Shown here: piece after piece, positions 1-8,582 of the stretch | Layout of the letters: every line of letters begins with the position of its first letter | Numbering within the stretch: position 1 is the stretch's first letter | Assembly: GCA_910579225.1 (NCBI GenBank) | Contig: CAJTTI010000010.1 | Span: 53,187 to 117,186, forward strand | Source of the DNA: an uncultured Lachnospiraceae bacterium | GTDB lineage: Bacteria > Bacillota > Clostridia > Lachnospirales > Lachnospiraceae | DNA length: 64,000 bases | Direction of reading: 5' to 3' | Made by a program: the position numbers and the translations under genes | The notes under the pieces: generated by a model | The model's database searches: none | What the model was told of the DNA's origin: nothing | The model's input: the letters and a program-made list of their open reading frames with translations, nothing else

Positions 1-383
1 GGTTCCATGGAGTCGGCACGGCAATGTTGGAGAAGCTGGTGAGCGAAGGCCATCACTATGATCTGTGTGTGGCAATCGGTCCCATGATTATGATGAAATT
101 TGCATGTATGACTACGAAGAAGCTGGGGATTCCCACGATTGTCAGTATGAATCCGATCATGGTGGACGGAACCGGCATGTGTGGAGCCTGCCGTGTGCTT
201 GTAGGGGATGAAGTGAAATTTGCATGCGTGGACGGTCCGGAATTTGACGGCCATAAGATTGATTTTGAACAGGCGATGAAGAGAGCAGCTATGTATAAGA
301 CGGAAGAAGGAAGACGTCTTCTGAAGTTCCAGGAAGGCGATACGCATCATGGTGGCTGCGGAAATTGCGGAGGTGATAAATAA
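1..383 (+). CDS. nfnA: NfnA (NADH-dependent reduced ferredoxin:NADP+ oxidoreductase, small FAD subunit), 3' part only
   Basis: Only the C-terminal part is present; the frame is open from position 3 and the 5' end lies outside the window. The visible part carries the [2Fe-2S] ligand pattern of the ferredoxin-NADP reductase/dihydroorotate dehydrogenase electron-transfer family (MCGACR, then FACVDGPEFDGH) and ends in a Cys/Gly-rich tail (GGCGNCGG). The stop overlaps the next start (TAATG), so it is translationally coupled to nfnB. By family knowledge NfnA binds FAD plus a [2Fe-2S] cluster and faces NAD(H), while NfnB binds NADP(H); together they bifurcate electrons among NADPH, NAD+ and ferredoxin in the cytoplasm. 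The pair could instead be annotated as SudB/SudA-type or as glutamate synthase accessory subunits. Confidence 0.85.
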   Translation, partial: FHGVGTAMLEKLVSEGHHYDLCVAIGPMIMMKFACMTTKKLGIPTIVSMNPIMVDGTGMCGACRVLVGDEVKFACVDGPEFDGHKIDFEQAMKRAAMYKTEEGRRLLKFQEGDTHHGGCGNCGGDK

Positions 384-1771
384 TGGCAGATGTGTTAAAG
401 AAAATACCGGTCCGGGAGCAGGATGCTAAAGTTCGTGCAACCAATTTTGAAGAAGTATGTTACGGCTATAATAAAGAAGAAGCAGTGGAGGAATCCCAGC
501 GTTGTATCACCTGTAAGAATGCCAAATGTGTACAGGGGTGCCCGGTATCCATTGATATTCCTGCATTTATTGCGGCAGTGAAAGAAGAGAAGTTTGAAGA
601 GGCATTCCAGATTATCAGTAAGTCCTCTGCACTTCCTGCAGTTTGCGGACGTGTCTGTCCTCAGGAGAGCCAGTGTGAGGGAAAGTGTATCCGTGGAATC
701 AAAGGCGATCCCATTTCTATTGGCAAACTGGAGCGTTTTGTGGCAGACTGGGCCCGTGAGAATGGGATTAAACCGGAAGCTCCGGCAGAGAAGAATGGTA
801 AAAAAGTAGCGGTGATCGGTTCCGGTCCTTCCGGTTTGACCTGTGCCGGAGATCTTGCCAAACTTGGCTATGATGTGACAATCTTCGAAGCATTACATAA
901 AGCAGGTGGTGTTCTGGTCTATGGAATTCCTGAATTCCGTCTTCCGAAGGATCGTGTAGTAGGCCCGGAAGTGGAGAATGTAAAAGCACTGGGTGTTAAG
1001 ATTGAGACAGACGTGATCGTGGGAAGAACGGTTAAGCTGGATGATCTGATTGAGGATGAAGGGTTTGATGCGGTATTCATCGGTTCCGGCGCAGGCCTTC
1101 CAAAGTTTATGGGGATTCCGGGCGAGACTGCCTGCGGCGTTCTCTCTGCCAATGAGTATCTGACCAGGAATAACCTGATGAAAGCATTTAATGAGGAGTA
1201 TGACACACCAATTGTGCGGGGTGAGAAAGTGGTCGTCGTGGGCGGCGGCAATGTGGCCATGGACGCTGCGCGTACGGCACTTCGACTTGGTGCAGAGACT
1301 CACATTGTATACAGGAGAAGTGAAGAAGAGCTTCCGGCTCGTGTGGAAGAAGTACATCATGCAAAAGAAGAGGGGATTATCTTTGATCTTCTGACCAATC
1401 CGGTGGAGATTCTTGTAAATGAGAATGATTGGGTAACCGGCATTAAATGTATCCGTATGGAACTGGGAGAGCCGGATGCTTCCGGCAGACGCCGTCCGGT
1501 GGAAGTGCCTGGATCTGAGTTCACCATTGACTGTGATACAGTCATCATGTCGCTGGGTACTTCGCCGAATCCGTTGATTTCTTCTACTACTAAAGGCCTG
1601 GAAATCAACCGGAGACAGTGTATTGTTGCCACAGAGGATACAGGTGCAACATCCAAGGAAGGTGTATATGCAGGAGGAGATGCAGTGACCGGAGCAGCTA
1701 CTGTTATTCTGGCCATGGGTGCCGGGAAAGCGGCTGCAAAAGGAATCCATGAATATCTGAGCGCAAAATAA
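383..1771 (+). CDS. nfnB: NfnB / GltA-type NADPH oxidoreductase (electron-bifurcating transhydrogenase large subunit)
   Basis: This 462-residue flavoprotein has two N-terminal 4Fe-4S cysteine clusters (CITCKNAKCVQGCPV and CGRVCPQESQCEGKC). They are followed by an FAD dinucleotide fold (GSGPSGL, about residue 147) and an NADP fold (GGGNVAMDAART). Length and order match the GltD/NfnB family, usually 460-470 residues. Adjacency to nfnA, with a 1-bp overlap, supports NfnB over an orphan glutamate synthase small subunit. In acetogens Nfn connects NADPH, NADH and reduced ferredoxin pools, which fits the Wood-Ljungdahl genes elsewhere in this window. A strong hairpin follows the stop. Confidence 0.88.
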   Translation: MADVLKKIPVREQDAKVRATNFEEVCYGYNKEEAVEESQRCITCKNAKCVQGCPVSIDIPAFIAAVKEEKFEEAFQIISKSSALPAVCGRVCPQESQCEGKCIRGIKGDPISIGKLERFVADWARENGIKPEAPAEKNGKKVAVIGSGPSGLTCAGDLAKLGYDVTIFEALHKAGGVLVYGIPEFRLPKDRVVGPEVENVKALGVKIETDVIVGRTVKLDDLIEDEGFDAVFIGSGAGLPKFMGIPGETACGVLSANEYLTRNNLMKAFNEEYDTPIVRGEKVVVVGGGNVAMDAARTALRLGAETHIVYRRSEEELPARVEEVHHAKEEGIIFDLLTNPVEILVNENDWVTGIKCIRMELGEPDASGRRRPVEVPGSEFTIDCDTVIMSLGTSPNPLISSTTKGLEINRRQCIVATEDTGATSKEGVYAGGDAVTGAATVILAMGAGKAAAKGIHEYLSAK

Positions 1772-1785
1772 ATAAAATCAGAACA

Positions 1786-1839
1786 AAATAAAACAGTCTG
1801 CAGGATTGCCGTTTCAGGTTTCCGCAGACTGTTTTATTT
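1786..1839. terminator. Bidirectional intrinsic terminator between convergent genes
   Basis: A perfect 16-bp inverted repeat, 1786-1801 with 1824-1839, has an AAATAAAA outer arm on the left and TTTTATTT on the right. It can therefore terminate both nfnB and the minus-strand gene that ends at 1848. Confidence 0.85.
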
Positions 1840-1847
1840 CTGTCTTT

Positions 1848-2477
1848 CTACTGGAAGAGTTCATTATAAAAATCTTCCGTCAGTTGTTCCGCATAGGCGT
1901 CATCCACTTCCGGAAATGCAGGCATCAGGCGTTCCCGAATAGCTTCGGATATGATAAAGTAACGCATCTCTTCCGGCGTATCTTCCTGAAGTTCTGCCGT
2001 CAGATCATCCGGTCTCAGATTTGCTTTGGCCCATTCCCGAATGCGCGTTTCCAGATTGTCTTCTCTGGAAATGTCGTCCAGCATCTTCATGGCATTTCGG
2101 AATGAGATTCCTGCAATGATCAGGAAGAGAAAGAAAATCCCTTCCATAACAGCAAGAGAAAATGTGCTAAGAGGCAGTTTTATGACGCCGATGAAAGCCA
2201 GTGTGATAATAAGAAGGCCGATTCCTCCTACCAGCAGAAAGGTCCAGGCAGAAGAACGGGTCTCGGAATGCCGGACTTTGGCGGAGACATGTGTATTCAT
2301 ATGTCTGGCAGCTGCTGCGCGGGCAGCCAGTTCCGCCAGTTCTTCTTCAGCCCGGACGGGTGCAGGATCTTCAGCGGCAGATTCTGTTGGAAGCTCTTCG
2401 ACCAGATCCGCGTCACAGTCCGGACAGTGAGTCTTACCTTCTATATATTCATTTTTACATACAGGACACCAGGGCAT
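1848..2477 (-). CDS. Zinc-ribbon membrane protein of unknown function
   Basis: I do not recognise a named family. The 209-residue product starts with a zinc-ribbon-like motif, CPVC at residues 4-7 and CPDC at about 18-21. An acidic, Ala/Glu-rich linker follows, then two hydrophobic helices (about residues 76-120), then a soluble acidic C-terminus of about 80 residues. This suggests a small membrane protein with both ends in the cytoplasm. The start at 2477 is preceded by AAAGGAGG at good spacing. It is a single-gene unit convergent with nfnB. Proteins of this layout are common hypothetical proteins in Lachnospiraceae (general recollection). Confidence 0.75.
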   Translation of the reverse strand: MPWCPVCKNEYIEGKTHCPDCDADLVEELPTESAAEDPAPVRAEEELAELAARAAAARHMNTHVSAKVRHSETRSSAWTFLLVGGIGLLIITLAFIGVIKLPLSTFSLAVMEGIFFLFLIIAGISFRNAMKMLDDISREDNLETRIREWAKANLRPDDLTAELQEDTPEEMRYFIISEAIRERLMPAFPEVDDAYAEQLTEDFYNELFQ

Positions 2478-2634
2478 GGATGGTCCTCCTTTCGTATTTC
2501 AAGATCGCGGGATATCGTTTCTATTATACCGGATGCTGTATGGGAATACAAGCATATAAATTGCAGCTTGTAACAGGCGATATTCCTGTGTTATCATAGC
2601 AGTGGAAAATGATCAAAAGAAACGGGGAACCTGT

Positions 2635-3114
2635 ATGAAAATTACGATTCTTACAGTCGGAAAGATAAAGGAGAAATATTTTACGGATGCGATTGGGGAA
2701 TATGTGATGCGTCTTAGTCGTTTCTGTAAGGTGGAGATGGTGGAAGTAGCGGATGAGAAAACTCCGGACGGAGCCAGTGATGCCCAGAAAGTGCAGATCC
2801 TGGAGAAAGAAGGACAGCGGCTTCTTGGAAGACTGCCGGTAAATGCTTATGTGGCAGCACTGGCGATTGATGGGAAAATGATGGATTCCATGGAATTTTC
2901 CAGGCAAATGGAGCGCTGGAATGTGAATGGTGTGAGCCATATGGTGTTTGTAATCGGCGGTTCTCTGGGATTATCTGCCCGGGTACTTGAGAAAGCGGAT
3001 ATCCGACTCAGCTTTTCGAAAATGACTTTTCCTCATCAGCTGATGCGGGTGATTCTTCTGGAACAGGTTTACAGAAGCTTTATGATCCGAAGCGGATCGC
3101 CCTATCACAAATAA
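2635..3114 (+). CDS. rlmH: RlmH, 23S rRNA pseudouridine-1915 N3-methyltransferase
   Basis: The start is placed at ATG 2635 (MKITILTVGKIKEKYF), giving 159 residues, the typical RlmH length; the frame is open 33 nt further upstream without a better start. This SPOUT-family enzyme methylates pseudouridine 1915 in helix 69 of 23S rRNA on assembled ribosomes, using SAM. Visible family marks are the Gly-rich SAM loop (FVIGGSLGLS, about residues 105-114), FPHQLMR, and the C-terminal YRSFMIRSGSPYHK. It appears monocistronic or co-transcribed with the short gene that follows. Confidence 0.95.
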   Translation: MKITILTVGKIKEKYFTDAIGEYVMRLSRFCKVEMVEVADEKTPDGASDAQKVQILEKEGQRLLGRLPVNAYVAALAIDGKMMDSMEFSRQMERWNVNGVSHMVFVIGGSLGLSARVLEKADIRLSFSKMTFPHQLMRVILLEQVYRSFMIRSGSPYHK

Positions 3115-3186
3115 CAGGGAAGGACTGCCGGTACTGATGGGAACCGCAGAGAAGAACAATGTGACACAGAGAAAGGGGCAGCCAGA

Positions 3187-3819
3187 ATGATCAATCGGGA
3201 AGATATGATGGAACTGACCAGACGTATGACGCCTTCCAGGACCTCATTTACCAGGATTGCGGGAGGGTATATGGAAGCAGACGGAGAGATCAGCGGGACG
3301 TTTAATATCAATTTTCTCAAATTGTCCGGGAAGGAAAAAGAGAAAAATCTTGCAATTGCAAAAGCAATTCCTTATGCAAGAACTAATGAGCAGCTTACGG
3401 AATCCTGGTTTCCGGAAGATCAGATGAGAACCGGCAGCATATGGCAGCTTTTGATGGCGATGAAAGAGTGCGGACTGAAAAATGATGCTTTGATGGAGAC
3501 TTTTTATGAACTGTTTGCCGGGAACTGCCAGATGACAGAGCCATATGCCGTTCTTGTGTTCCATGATCGTTATGATGTGCCTGTAAAAGCAAAAGATAAA
3601 GAGCGATTGGGGGAGTCGGAGGAAGTTTATGAATATCTGATCTGTGCTGTATGCCCTCTGGTTGGGGAATATGAACCAGGGATGCCTGTATGCGGATTTT
3701 TATTTCCGGCGTTTTCGGACAGGAGTGCAGATTTGCGAAGGGTCAGTCTGTTTGACAGAGATATCTCTCAACCGAATAGGAAGATGCTTGGACGTCTGCT
3801 TGGATGCAGGTCTAAGTGA
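3187..3819 (+). CDS. DUF4317-like protein, possibly C-terminally shortened
   Basis: The product has 210 residues and no known activity. The N-terminus (NREDMMELTRRMTPSRTSFTR), the region around residue 45 (LSGKEKEKNLAIAKAI), and the late segment with CAVCPL, GFLFPAFSDRSADL and LGC resemble DUF4317 proteins of Clostridia. From memory, those proteins run considerably further after the LGC element, whereas this one stops within a few residues. It may therefore be a natural short form or a truncated copy. No membrane segment or signal peptide is seen. The start at 3187 has a weak purine-rich site (GAAAGGGG). Confidence 0.6.
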   Translation: MINREDMMELTRRMTPSRTSFTRIAGGYMEADGEISGTFNINFLKLSGKEKEKNLAIAKAIPYARTNEQLTESWFPEDQMRTGSIWQLLMAMKECGLKNDALMETFYELFAGNCQMTEPYAVLVFHDRYDVPVKAKDKERLGESEEVYEYLICAVCPLVGEYEPGMPVCGFLFPAFSDRSADLRRVSLFDRDISQPNRKMLGRLLGCRSK

Positions 3820-3857
3820 CTTAGAATAAATCGTACTTTAAGGAGGAACAGATACAT

Positions 3858-5432
3858 ATGGATTTGCTGGAAATTATGAAAAATCGCCGAAGTGTCAGAA
3901 CCTATACGGGCGAGCCTGTGCCGGAAGAAAAATTGATCCAAATTCTGCAGGCAGGACTTTTATCTGCATCCGGCAGGGCGGTCCGTCCATGGGAATTTAT
4001 TGTGGTACGGAACAAAGAGACATTAAAGCAAATGGCAGGAAGCAGAACAGCAGGAGCAAAGATGCTGGAAGAAGCAGATTGTGCAGTTGTGGTTCTGGGG
4101 GACGAGAAGAAGACAGACGTATGGACAGAGGATTGTGCGATAGCCATGGCGAATATGCATCTGATGGCAGACAGCCTTTCCGTGGGAAGCTGCTGGATCC
4201 AGGGAAGGCTTCGGGAAGCATCAGATGGGAAGACAACAGAGGAATATCTGAGAAAGCTTCTTGGATATCCGGTTCATATGAGGCTGGAAGCAATTCTGTC
4301 CCTTGGTATGCCCAAAGAACATCCGGAGGCTCATGCAATAGAGGAGCTTTTGACAGAGAAACTTCACTGGGAACGTTTCGGCGGACAGAATACAAAAGTA
4401 GCGGCAGACGTGTTGCCGCAGTTAATCAAAGAGCTCAGAGAATTCTGGAGAGAGCTTGATCTGAAGCAGGAAAATCTGTCAGCGGTTTCTGTGGACCGTC
4501 AGAGATTTACGCTGCTTTTGAGTGGTATTTCCACTTGCAGGAAGATTCCCGGGATAGAGGAACACATGGGATATGAGAGGCTCTATCACTGCAGCAATGA
4601 GAAGAATCGGGTGCTTGCAGGGGATTATCTGAAGAAAAGATATGGAATTCAAGATAAAGAGTCATTAAAAGCAGCGCTTCTTCGTGAATTTTCAGACTGT
4701 GAACAGTATGAACAGTTTCGGACATTCTGGGTTGGTGCGCCCATGTTTAAACTGGAGGAACTGCTTCCGGAGAATCGGGAATGGTTCCTGATTTCCAAGG
4801 AAATCGCAGAACCGTTTTATCCGCTGGTGAGAGAAAATGGGTTTTATGCCTGGGATATCAGTGAGAAAATCGGAATTTGCCGGAAAGCAGCAGCCTGCGG
4901 AGTAATCTCTGACGAAGATTTCTGGGAACTTACAGATCCCTATGTTCGTATGGCTCAGGTATTTTATCATTCCTGGAAAGAATATGCTTTAAGTTGCCTT
5001 TGCGGCGCTGTTTATTTTATGCGTCGGCAGAAGACAGAGATGAAGCATTTTATGGAGTTAAATATAAGACTGATTCGCCAGCTTTTTGCAGATGGGATGG
5101 CATGGCAGAAAAATGCATGGTATGTGCCTCAGGTGCGGGAATGGGCGGAACTGTTCGATATGAATCAGAAATGCCTGATTACCAGAAAGGCGCTGGATAG
5201 CGGATGCATTGGCTATATGTACAGGCAGGAGCCGGAAGAGGACTCCGGGGACAGCGGCTGGCGATTTATGGCAGGTGATGAGACAGAAGATTATGTAAAT
5301 GAACCGGGAAATATTGTGATGTGCCGGTACAGTGATGTGTGCAACCTGGCTCCGTCGATCCGGGCATATTTCTATTCTGACTTTGGCACTCAATATGAAA
5401 GAACCATGGATGGCTGGATGGCTGTGGAATAG
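3858..5432 (+). CDS. Nitroreductase-like domain fused to a DUF1266-like C-terminal region
   Basis: The start at 3858 follows AAGGAGG. Residues 1 to about 175 are a nitroreductase-type FMN domain: NRRSVRTYTGEPVPEEKL at the N-terminus, SASGRAVRPWEF, then GSCWIQGRLRE and LSLGMPKEHP. The remaining roughly 350 residues are not part of that family. The stretch around residues 320-385 (WDISEKIGICRKAAACGVIS, then SWKEYALSCLCGA) resembles DUF1266, whose function is unknown. The last 50 residues are Tyr/Asp-rich and unassigned. Nitroreductase domains use NAD(P)H and FMN to reduce nitro-, quinone- or ene-type substrates; the substrate here cannot be told. The single uninterrupted frame argues for a real fusion. 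Confidence 0.7.
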   Translation: MDLLEIMKNRRSVRTYTGEPVPEEKLIQILQAGLLSASGRAVRPWEFIVVRNKETLKQMAGSRTAGAKMLEEADCAVVVLGDEKKTDVWTEDCAIAMANMHLMADSLSVGSCWIQGRLREASDGKTTEEYLRKLLGYPVHMRLEAILSLGMPKEHPEAHAIEELLTEKLHWERFGGQNTKVAADVLPQLIKELREFWRELDLKQENLSAVSVDRQRFTLLLSGISTCRKIPGIEEHMGYERLYHCSNEKNRVLAGDYLKKRYGIQDKESLKAALLREFSDCEQYEQFRTFWVGAPMFKLEELLPENREWFLISKEIAEPFYPLVRENGFYAWDISEKIGICRKAAACGVISDEDFWELTDPYVRMAQVFYHSWKEYALSCLCGAVYFMRRQKTEMKHFMELNIRLIRQLFADGMAWQKNAWYVPQVREWAELFDMNQKCLITRKALDSGCIGYMYRQEPEEDSGDSGWRFMAGDETEDYVNEPGNIVMCRYSDVCNLAPSIRAYFYSDFGTQYERTMDGWMAVE

Positions 5433-5452
5433 CAGAAAAAGCTTTATGGAAA

Positions 5453-5506
5453 ATTAAGAAATATTAAGAAAAACTCTCCTTAATTCCATATCCGGGCTGG
5501 TATAAT
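5453..5506 (+). promoter_or_regulatory. Candidate vanRS promoter with tandem TTAAGAA repeats
   Basis: Two TTAAGAA copies, at 5454-5460 and 5464-5470, are exactly 10 bp apart, the tandem-site spacing used by OmpR-family regulators. A TATAAT box lies at 5501-5506, in front of vanR. No good -35 is seen, as expected for an activated promoter. Binding by VanR itself is inference. Confidence 0.45.
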
Positions 5507-5527
5507 GAATGTAAAAGGAGGAGCGTG

Positions 5528-6226
5528 ATGAACGAGAAAATACTGGTGGTGGACGATGAACCGGAGATAGCGGATTTGGTGGCAGTTTATCTGGAGAATG
5601 AAGATTACAGAGTATACAAATTTTACACGGCAAGAGAGGCGCTTGCTTGCATCAGTCAGGAAGATCTGGATCTGGCAATCCTGGATGTGATGCTGCCGGG
5701 GATCAGCGGGTTTGAGCTCTGCCAGAAGATACGGGAACAGCACACCTATCCAATTATTATGTTAACTGCAAAAGACGCAGAAATAGACAAGATTACAGGT
5801 CTGACGCTGGGGGCAGACGATTATGTAACCAAACCGTTCCGGCCGCTGGAGATGATGGCAAGGGTGAAGGCGCAGCTTCGCCGGTATAAGAGATATAATC
5901 CAGCTGTGAGTGCGGAAGAGCAGAATGTACTCATTCATGCAGGATTGGTGATAAATATTACAAGTCATGAATGTACCTTAAATGATCGGAGGCTGGATCT
6001 GACTCCCACAGAGTTTGAAATTCTGAAAATCCTCTGTCAGAAGAAAGGACGGGTGGTTAGCTCTGAAGAATTGTTTCATGAGATCTGGCAGGATGAATAC
6101 TATCAGAAATCCAATAATACTATAACCGTGCACATTCGTCATCTGCGCGAAAAGCTGGGGGATACGACAGAACACCCAAGATATATTCATACAGTGTGGG
6201 GAGTGGGGTATAAGATTGAAAATTAG
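5528..6226 (+). CDS. vanR: VanR-type response regulator (OmpR family)
   Basis: The product has 232 residues from ATG 5528; a GTG three bases earlier sits too close to the AAGGAGGAG site (5515-5523). The receiver domain shows the acidic pair D9/D10, phospho-acceptor D53 (ILDVMLPG), T80 and K102 (TKPF). A winged-helix DNA-binding domain follows from about residue 130, with the LTPTEFEILKILC and TVHIRHLREKLG signatures. Together with the kinase and the VanG-type ligase downstream, it is the VanRS pair of a VanG-like operon. It probably activates the operon through tandem direct repeats seen before vanR and before vanG. Confidence 0.85.
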   Translation: MNEKILVVDDEPEIADLVAVYLENEDYRVYKFYTAREALACISQEDLDLAILDVMLPGISGFELCQKIREQHTYPIIMLTAKDAEIDKITGLTLGADDYVTKPFRPLEMMARVKAQLRRYKRYNPAVSAEEQNVLIHAGLVINITSHECTLNDRRLDLTPTEFEILKILCQKKGRVVSSEELFHEIWQDEYYQKSNNTITVHIRHLREKLGDTTEHPRYIHTVWGVGYKIEN

Positions 6227-7394
6227 ATGGCTACATTCTGGTTATGGAAAACTTCAGAGAAAAATATTTTTTCAGATTGTACTGATGATTCCCGGGGCCT
6301 GGGTACTGTTCCTGGTAGTCTATAATTTCCTGTCAGGAAAGATTGCGAACGGGATTGTGACGTTGATTCAGTGGGTTCTGTTTGTGGATTATCAGGATGC
6401 CCTGCATATCTATCAGTTTTATATCCGCAATCATATGGGAGAAATGATTCTGGTCTTTGAAGGAATGTCTATCCTATTGTTTTTTTATCTTTCACTTAGC
6501 TGGTTTCTTCGTTATTTCCGGCAGATTGACGAGGGGCTTGACGATCTGCTGGATGGAAAGGAGATCAAGCTTTCCCCGGAGATGGAGCCCATGGAACGGA
6601 AACTTCTCAAGGTTCATCATACGCTGGAACGGAGGGAAATGGAGGCAAGGCTTGCAGATAAGAGAAAGGATGATCTGGTGATGTATCTGGCCCACGATAT
6701 CCGGACGCCTCTGACATCCGTGATCGGTTATCTGAGTCTTCTGCATGAAGCGCCTGATATGCCGGAAGATCAGAAGGAAAAGTATGTGCAGATCACGCTG
6801 GACAAGGCCTGCCGACTGGAAACGCTGGTGAATGAATTTTTTGAGATTACCAGGTACAATCTGCAGCAGACTTCGCTGGAGAAAAATGAAATAGACCTCT
6901 CTTATATGATGATGCAGATGGCGGACGAATTTTACCCAATCCTGTCAGAGAATGGGAATATGGTGGAACTGAGGATTCCGGAGGATATCCGGATAGAAGG
7001 AGATGGAACCAAACTGGCCAGAGTCTTTCAGAATCTTCTGAAAAATGCGGCGTCCTACAGTGCTCCCCGAACCGTGATTACTATCTGTGCAGAAGAGACA
7101 AAGGACATGGTGCGCATCTCCTTTGAAAACAAGGGGAAGACGATTCCGAAGCAGAAGTTATCCACGATCTTCGAGCGGTTTTACCGGCTGGATGATTCCA
7201 GAACCTCCAGAACAGGAGGAGCCGGACTGGGACTGGCCATCGCCAAAGAGATTGTTCAGCTCCATCATGGAACCATATCTGCGGAGAGCGAAGAGGGGAT
7301 AACCATTTTTACAGTGGAGCTCCCAAAAATAAATGTCCATGAGAATGGTGAACGAGATACAGAAAATATGCAGGAAGTCTTAAGGCTTTCTTAG
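6216..7394 (+). CDS. vanS: VanS-type membrane sensor histidine kinase
   Basis: The TTG start at 6216 overlaps the vanR stop by 11 bp, giving 392 residues. Two membrane helices are visible, at about residues 18-38 and 75-100, with a short external loop between them. A HAMP-like linker follows, then the HisKA box with H160 (LAHDIRTPLTSVIGYL), and the HATPase domain with N box (NLLKNAASYS) and G box (GGAGLGLAIAK). The small sensor loop is typical of VanS proteins of the VanG group. It should phosphorylate the upstream regulator in response to cell-wall stress or a glycopeptide; the signal is inferred from the family. Confidence 0.85.
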   Translation: MKIRWLHSGYGKLQRKIFFQIVLMIPGAWVLFLVVYNFLSGKIANGIVTLIQWVLFVDYQDALHIYQFYIRNHMGEMILVFEGMSILLFFYLSLSWFLRYFRQIDEGLDDLLDGKEIKLSPEMEPMERKLLKVHHTLERREMEARLADKRKDDLVMYLAHDIRTPLTSVIGYLSLLHEAPDMPEDQKEKYVQITLDKACRLETLVNEFFEITRYNLQQTSLEKNEIDLSYMMMQMADEFYPILSENGNMVELRIPEDIRIEGDGTKLARVFQNLLKNAASYSAPRTVITICAEETKDMVRISFENKGKTIPKQKLSTIFERFYRLDDSRTSRTGGAGLGLAIAKEIVQLHHGTISAESEEGITIFTVELPKINVHENGERDTENMQEVLRLS

Positions 7395-7396
7395 GA
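7380..7396 (+). promoter_or_regulatory. Candidate VanR tandem site upstream of vanG
   Basis: TTAAGG at 7380-7385 and TTAGGA at 7391-7396 are 11 bp apart, at the 3' end of vanS. They resemble the 10-bp-spaced TTAAGAA pair before vanR, suggesting a second regulator-dependent promoter inside the operon. Confidence 0.35.
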
Positions 7397-7424
7397 AACA
7401 TATAAGGGGATATTAAAGTATGAA

Positions 7425-7467
7425 AACCTTCTGTCTGATAAAATAAGATCAGAACAGGAGGTTTTTT
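7425..7467 (+). promoter_or_regulatory. Terminator-like hairpin that contains the vanG ribosome binding site
   Basis: The left arm at 7425-7439 (AACCTTCTGTCTGAT) pairs with the right arm at 7448-7463 (ATCAGAACAGGAGGTT), with one bulge and one wobble. Six T residues follow at 7462-7467, and the vanG ATG is at 7470. The AGGAGG of vanG lies in the right arm, so the fold would hide it and could also stop transcription. This looks like an attenuator or a translation switch; its trigger is unknown. Confidence 0.55.
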
Positions 7468-7469
7468 AC

Positions 7470-8516
7470 ATGGAGAAAAAGAAAGTTGTTGTTTTATTTG
7501 GCGGATGTTCGTCGGAATATGAAGTATCCCTGCAGTCAGCTTATGGAGTGATCAGTCATATAAACAGAGAAAAATATGAAGTTTTGTATATTGGTCTTCA
7601 CAGAACTACCGGACAGTGGTTCTGGTATCAGGGAGATCCGGATCGAATTGCACGGGACACCTGGTATCAGAGTGGGCTGTGTACGCCGGTGTATATCCCT
7701 ACTGACCGGTCTGTACAGGGACTTTATTATGAACAGAACGGAACATTTCGGGTGCTTAAGATTCATAAAGTCCTGCCAATCCTTCACGGGAAGAACGGAG
7801 AAGACGGAACGGTACAGGGCGCGCTTACGCTTGCGGGAATCCCGGTTGCAGGCTGCGATCTCTTAAGTTCTGCGCTTTGTATGGACAAGGAGATGGCGCA
7901 TCGGGTAGTGGCTGGGGCCGGAGTGCTTATTCCTGCATCAGTCCTGCTCAGGAAACCCTATGAGGTGTTGCAGGTGTGGGCAGATGGAAAGAAGATTGGA
8001 TATCCCCTTTTCGTCAAACCAGTCCGGGCAGGCTCCTCTTTTGGAATTACACTGGTCCGGACAGAAGAAGAATTGGTTCCTGCACTGGAACAGGCGTTCG
8101 AACATGACAATATGGTGATAATGGAGGAGCGAATCGACGGGAGAGAAGTGGGCTGTGCAGTGATCGGAACAGATCGTCTTCTGGTTGGAGAAGCGGACGA
8201 AATCCAGTTGTCAGAGGGATTCTTTGACTATACGGAGAAATATTCCCTGAAAACTTCTCAGATCCATGTACCGGCGCGGGTGGACTCGGAGACAGCAGGA
8301 AGAATACGTCAAACTGCGAAGACAATCTATCATGTACTTGGATGTAAAGGTTTTGCCAGGGTAGATCTGTTTTTGACAGATGACGGGAGACTGTACTTTA
8401 ATGAAGTCAATACTATCCCCGGGTTTACTGAACACAGCCGCTTTCCCAATATGATGAAAGCCGCCGGGCATTCTTTTGAAGAGATTGTGGATCGAATTCT
8501 GGCGGAAGAAGTGTGA
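7470..8516 (+). CDS. vanG: VanG-type D-alanine:D-serine ligase
   Basis: This 348-residue ATP-grasp ligase is close to VanG in sequence. It opens with VVLFGGCSSEYEVSLQSAYG and contains PILHGKNGEDGTVQG, AGIPVAGCDLLSSALCMDK, FVKPVRAGSSFGIT and FNEVNTIPGFTEHSRFPNMM. The omega-loop motif EKY at residues 256-258, rather than the KYK-type loop of D-Ala:D-lactate ligases, indicates the D-Ala:D-Ser/D-Ala:D-Ala side of the family. It would make the dipeptide end of the peptidoglycan precursor in the cytoplasm. The start has a strong AGGAGG that is buried in a hairpin. D-Ser preference is inferred from the VanG likeness and the racemase downstream. Confidence 0.85.
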   Translation: MEKKKVVVLFGGCSSEYEVSLQSAYGVISHINREKYEVLYIGLHRTTGQWFWYQGDPDRIARDTWYQSGLCTPVYIPTDRSVQGLYYEQNGTFRVLKIHKVLPILHGKNGEDGTVQGALTLAGIPVAGCDLLSSALCMDKEMAHRVVAGAGVLIPASVLLRKPYEVLQVWADGKKIGYPLFVKPVRAGSSFGITLVRTEEELVPALEQAFEHDNMVIMEERIDGREVGCAVIGTDRLLVGEADEIQLSEGFFDYTEKYSLKTSQIHVPARVDSETAGRIRQTAKTIYHVLGCKGFARVDLFLTDDGRLYFNEVNTIPGFTEHSRFPNMMKAAGHSFEEIVDRILAEEV

Positions 8517-8582
8517 GGGGATGGAAGCCGGCATGTTAGATATCCAAAGAGAAGCCATCTGAGAGGAGAAATTGAACGAAAC

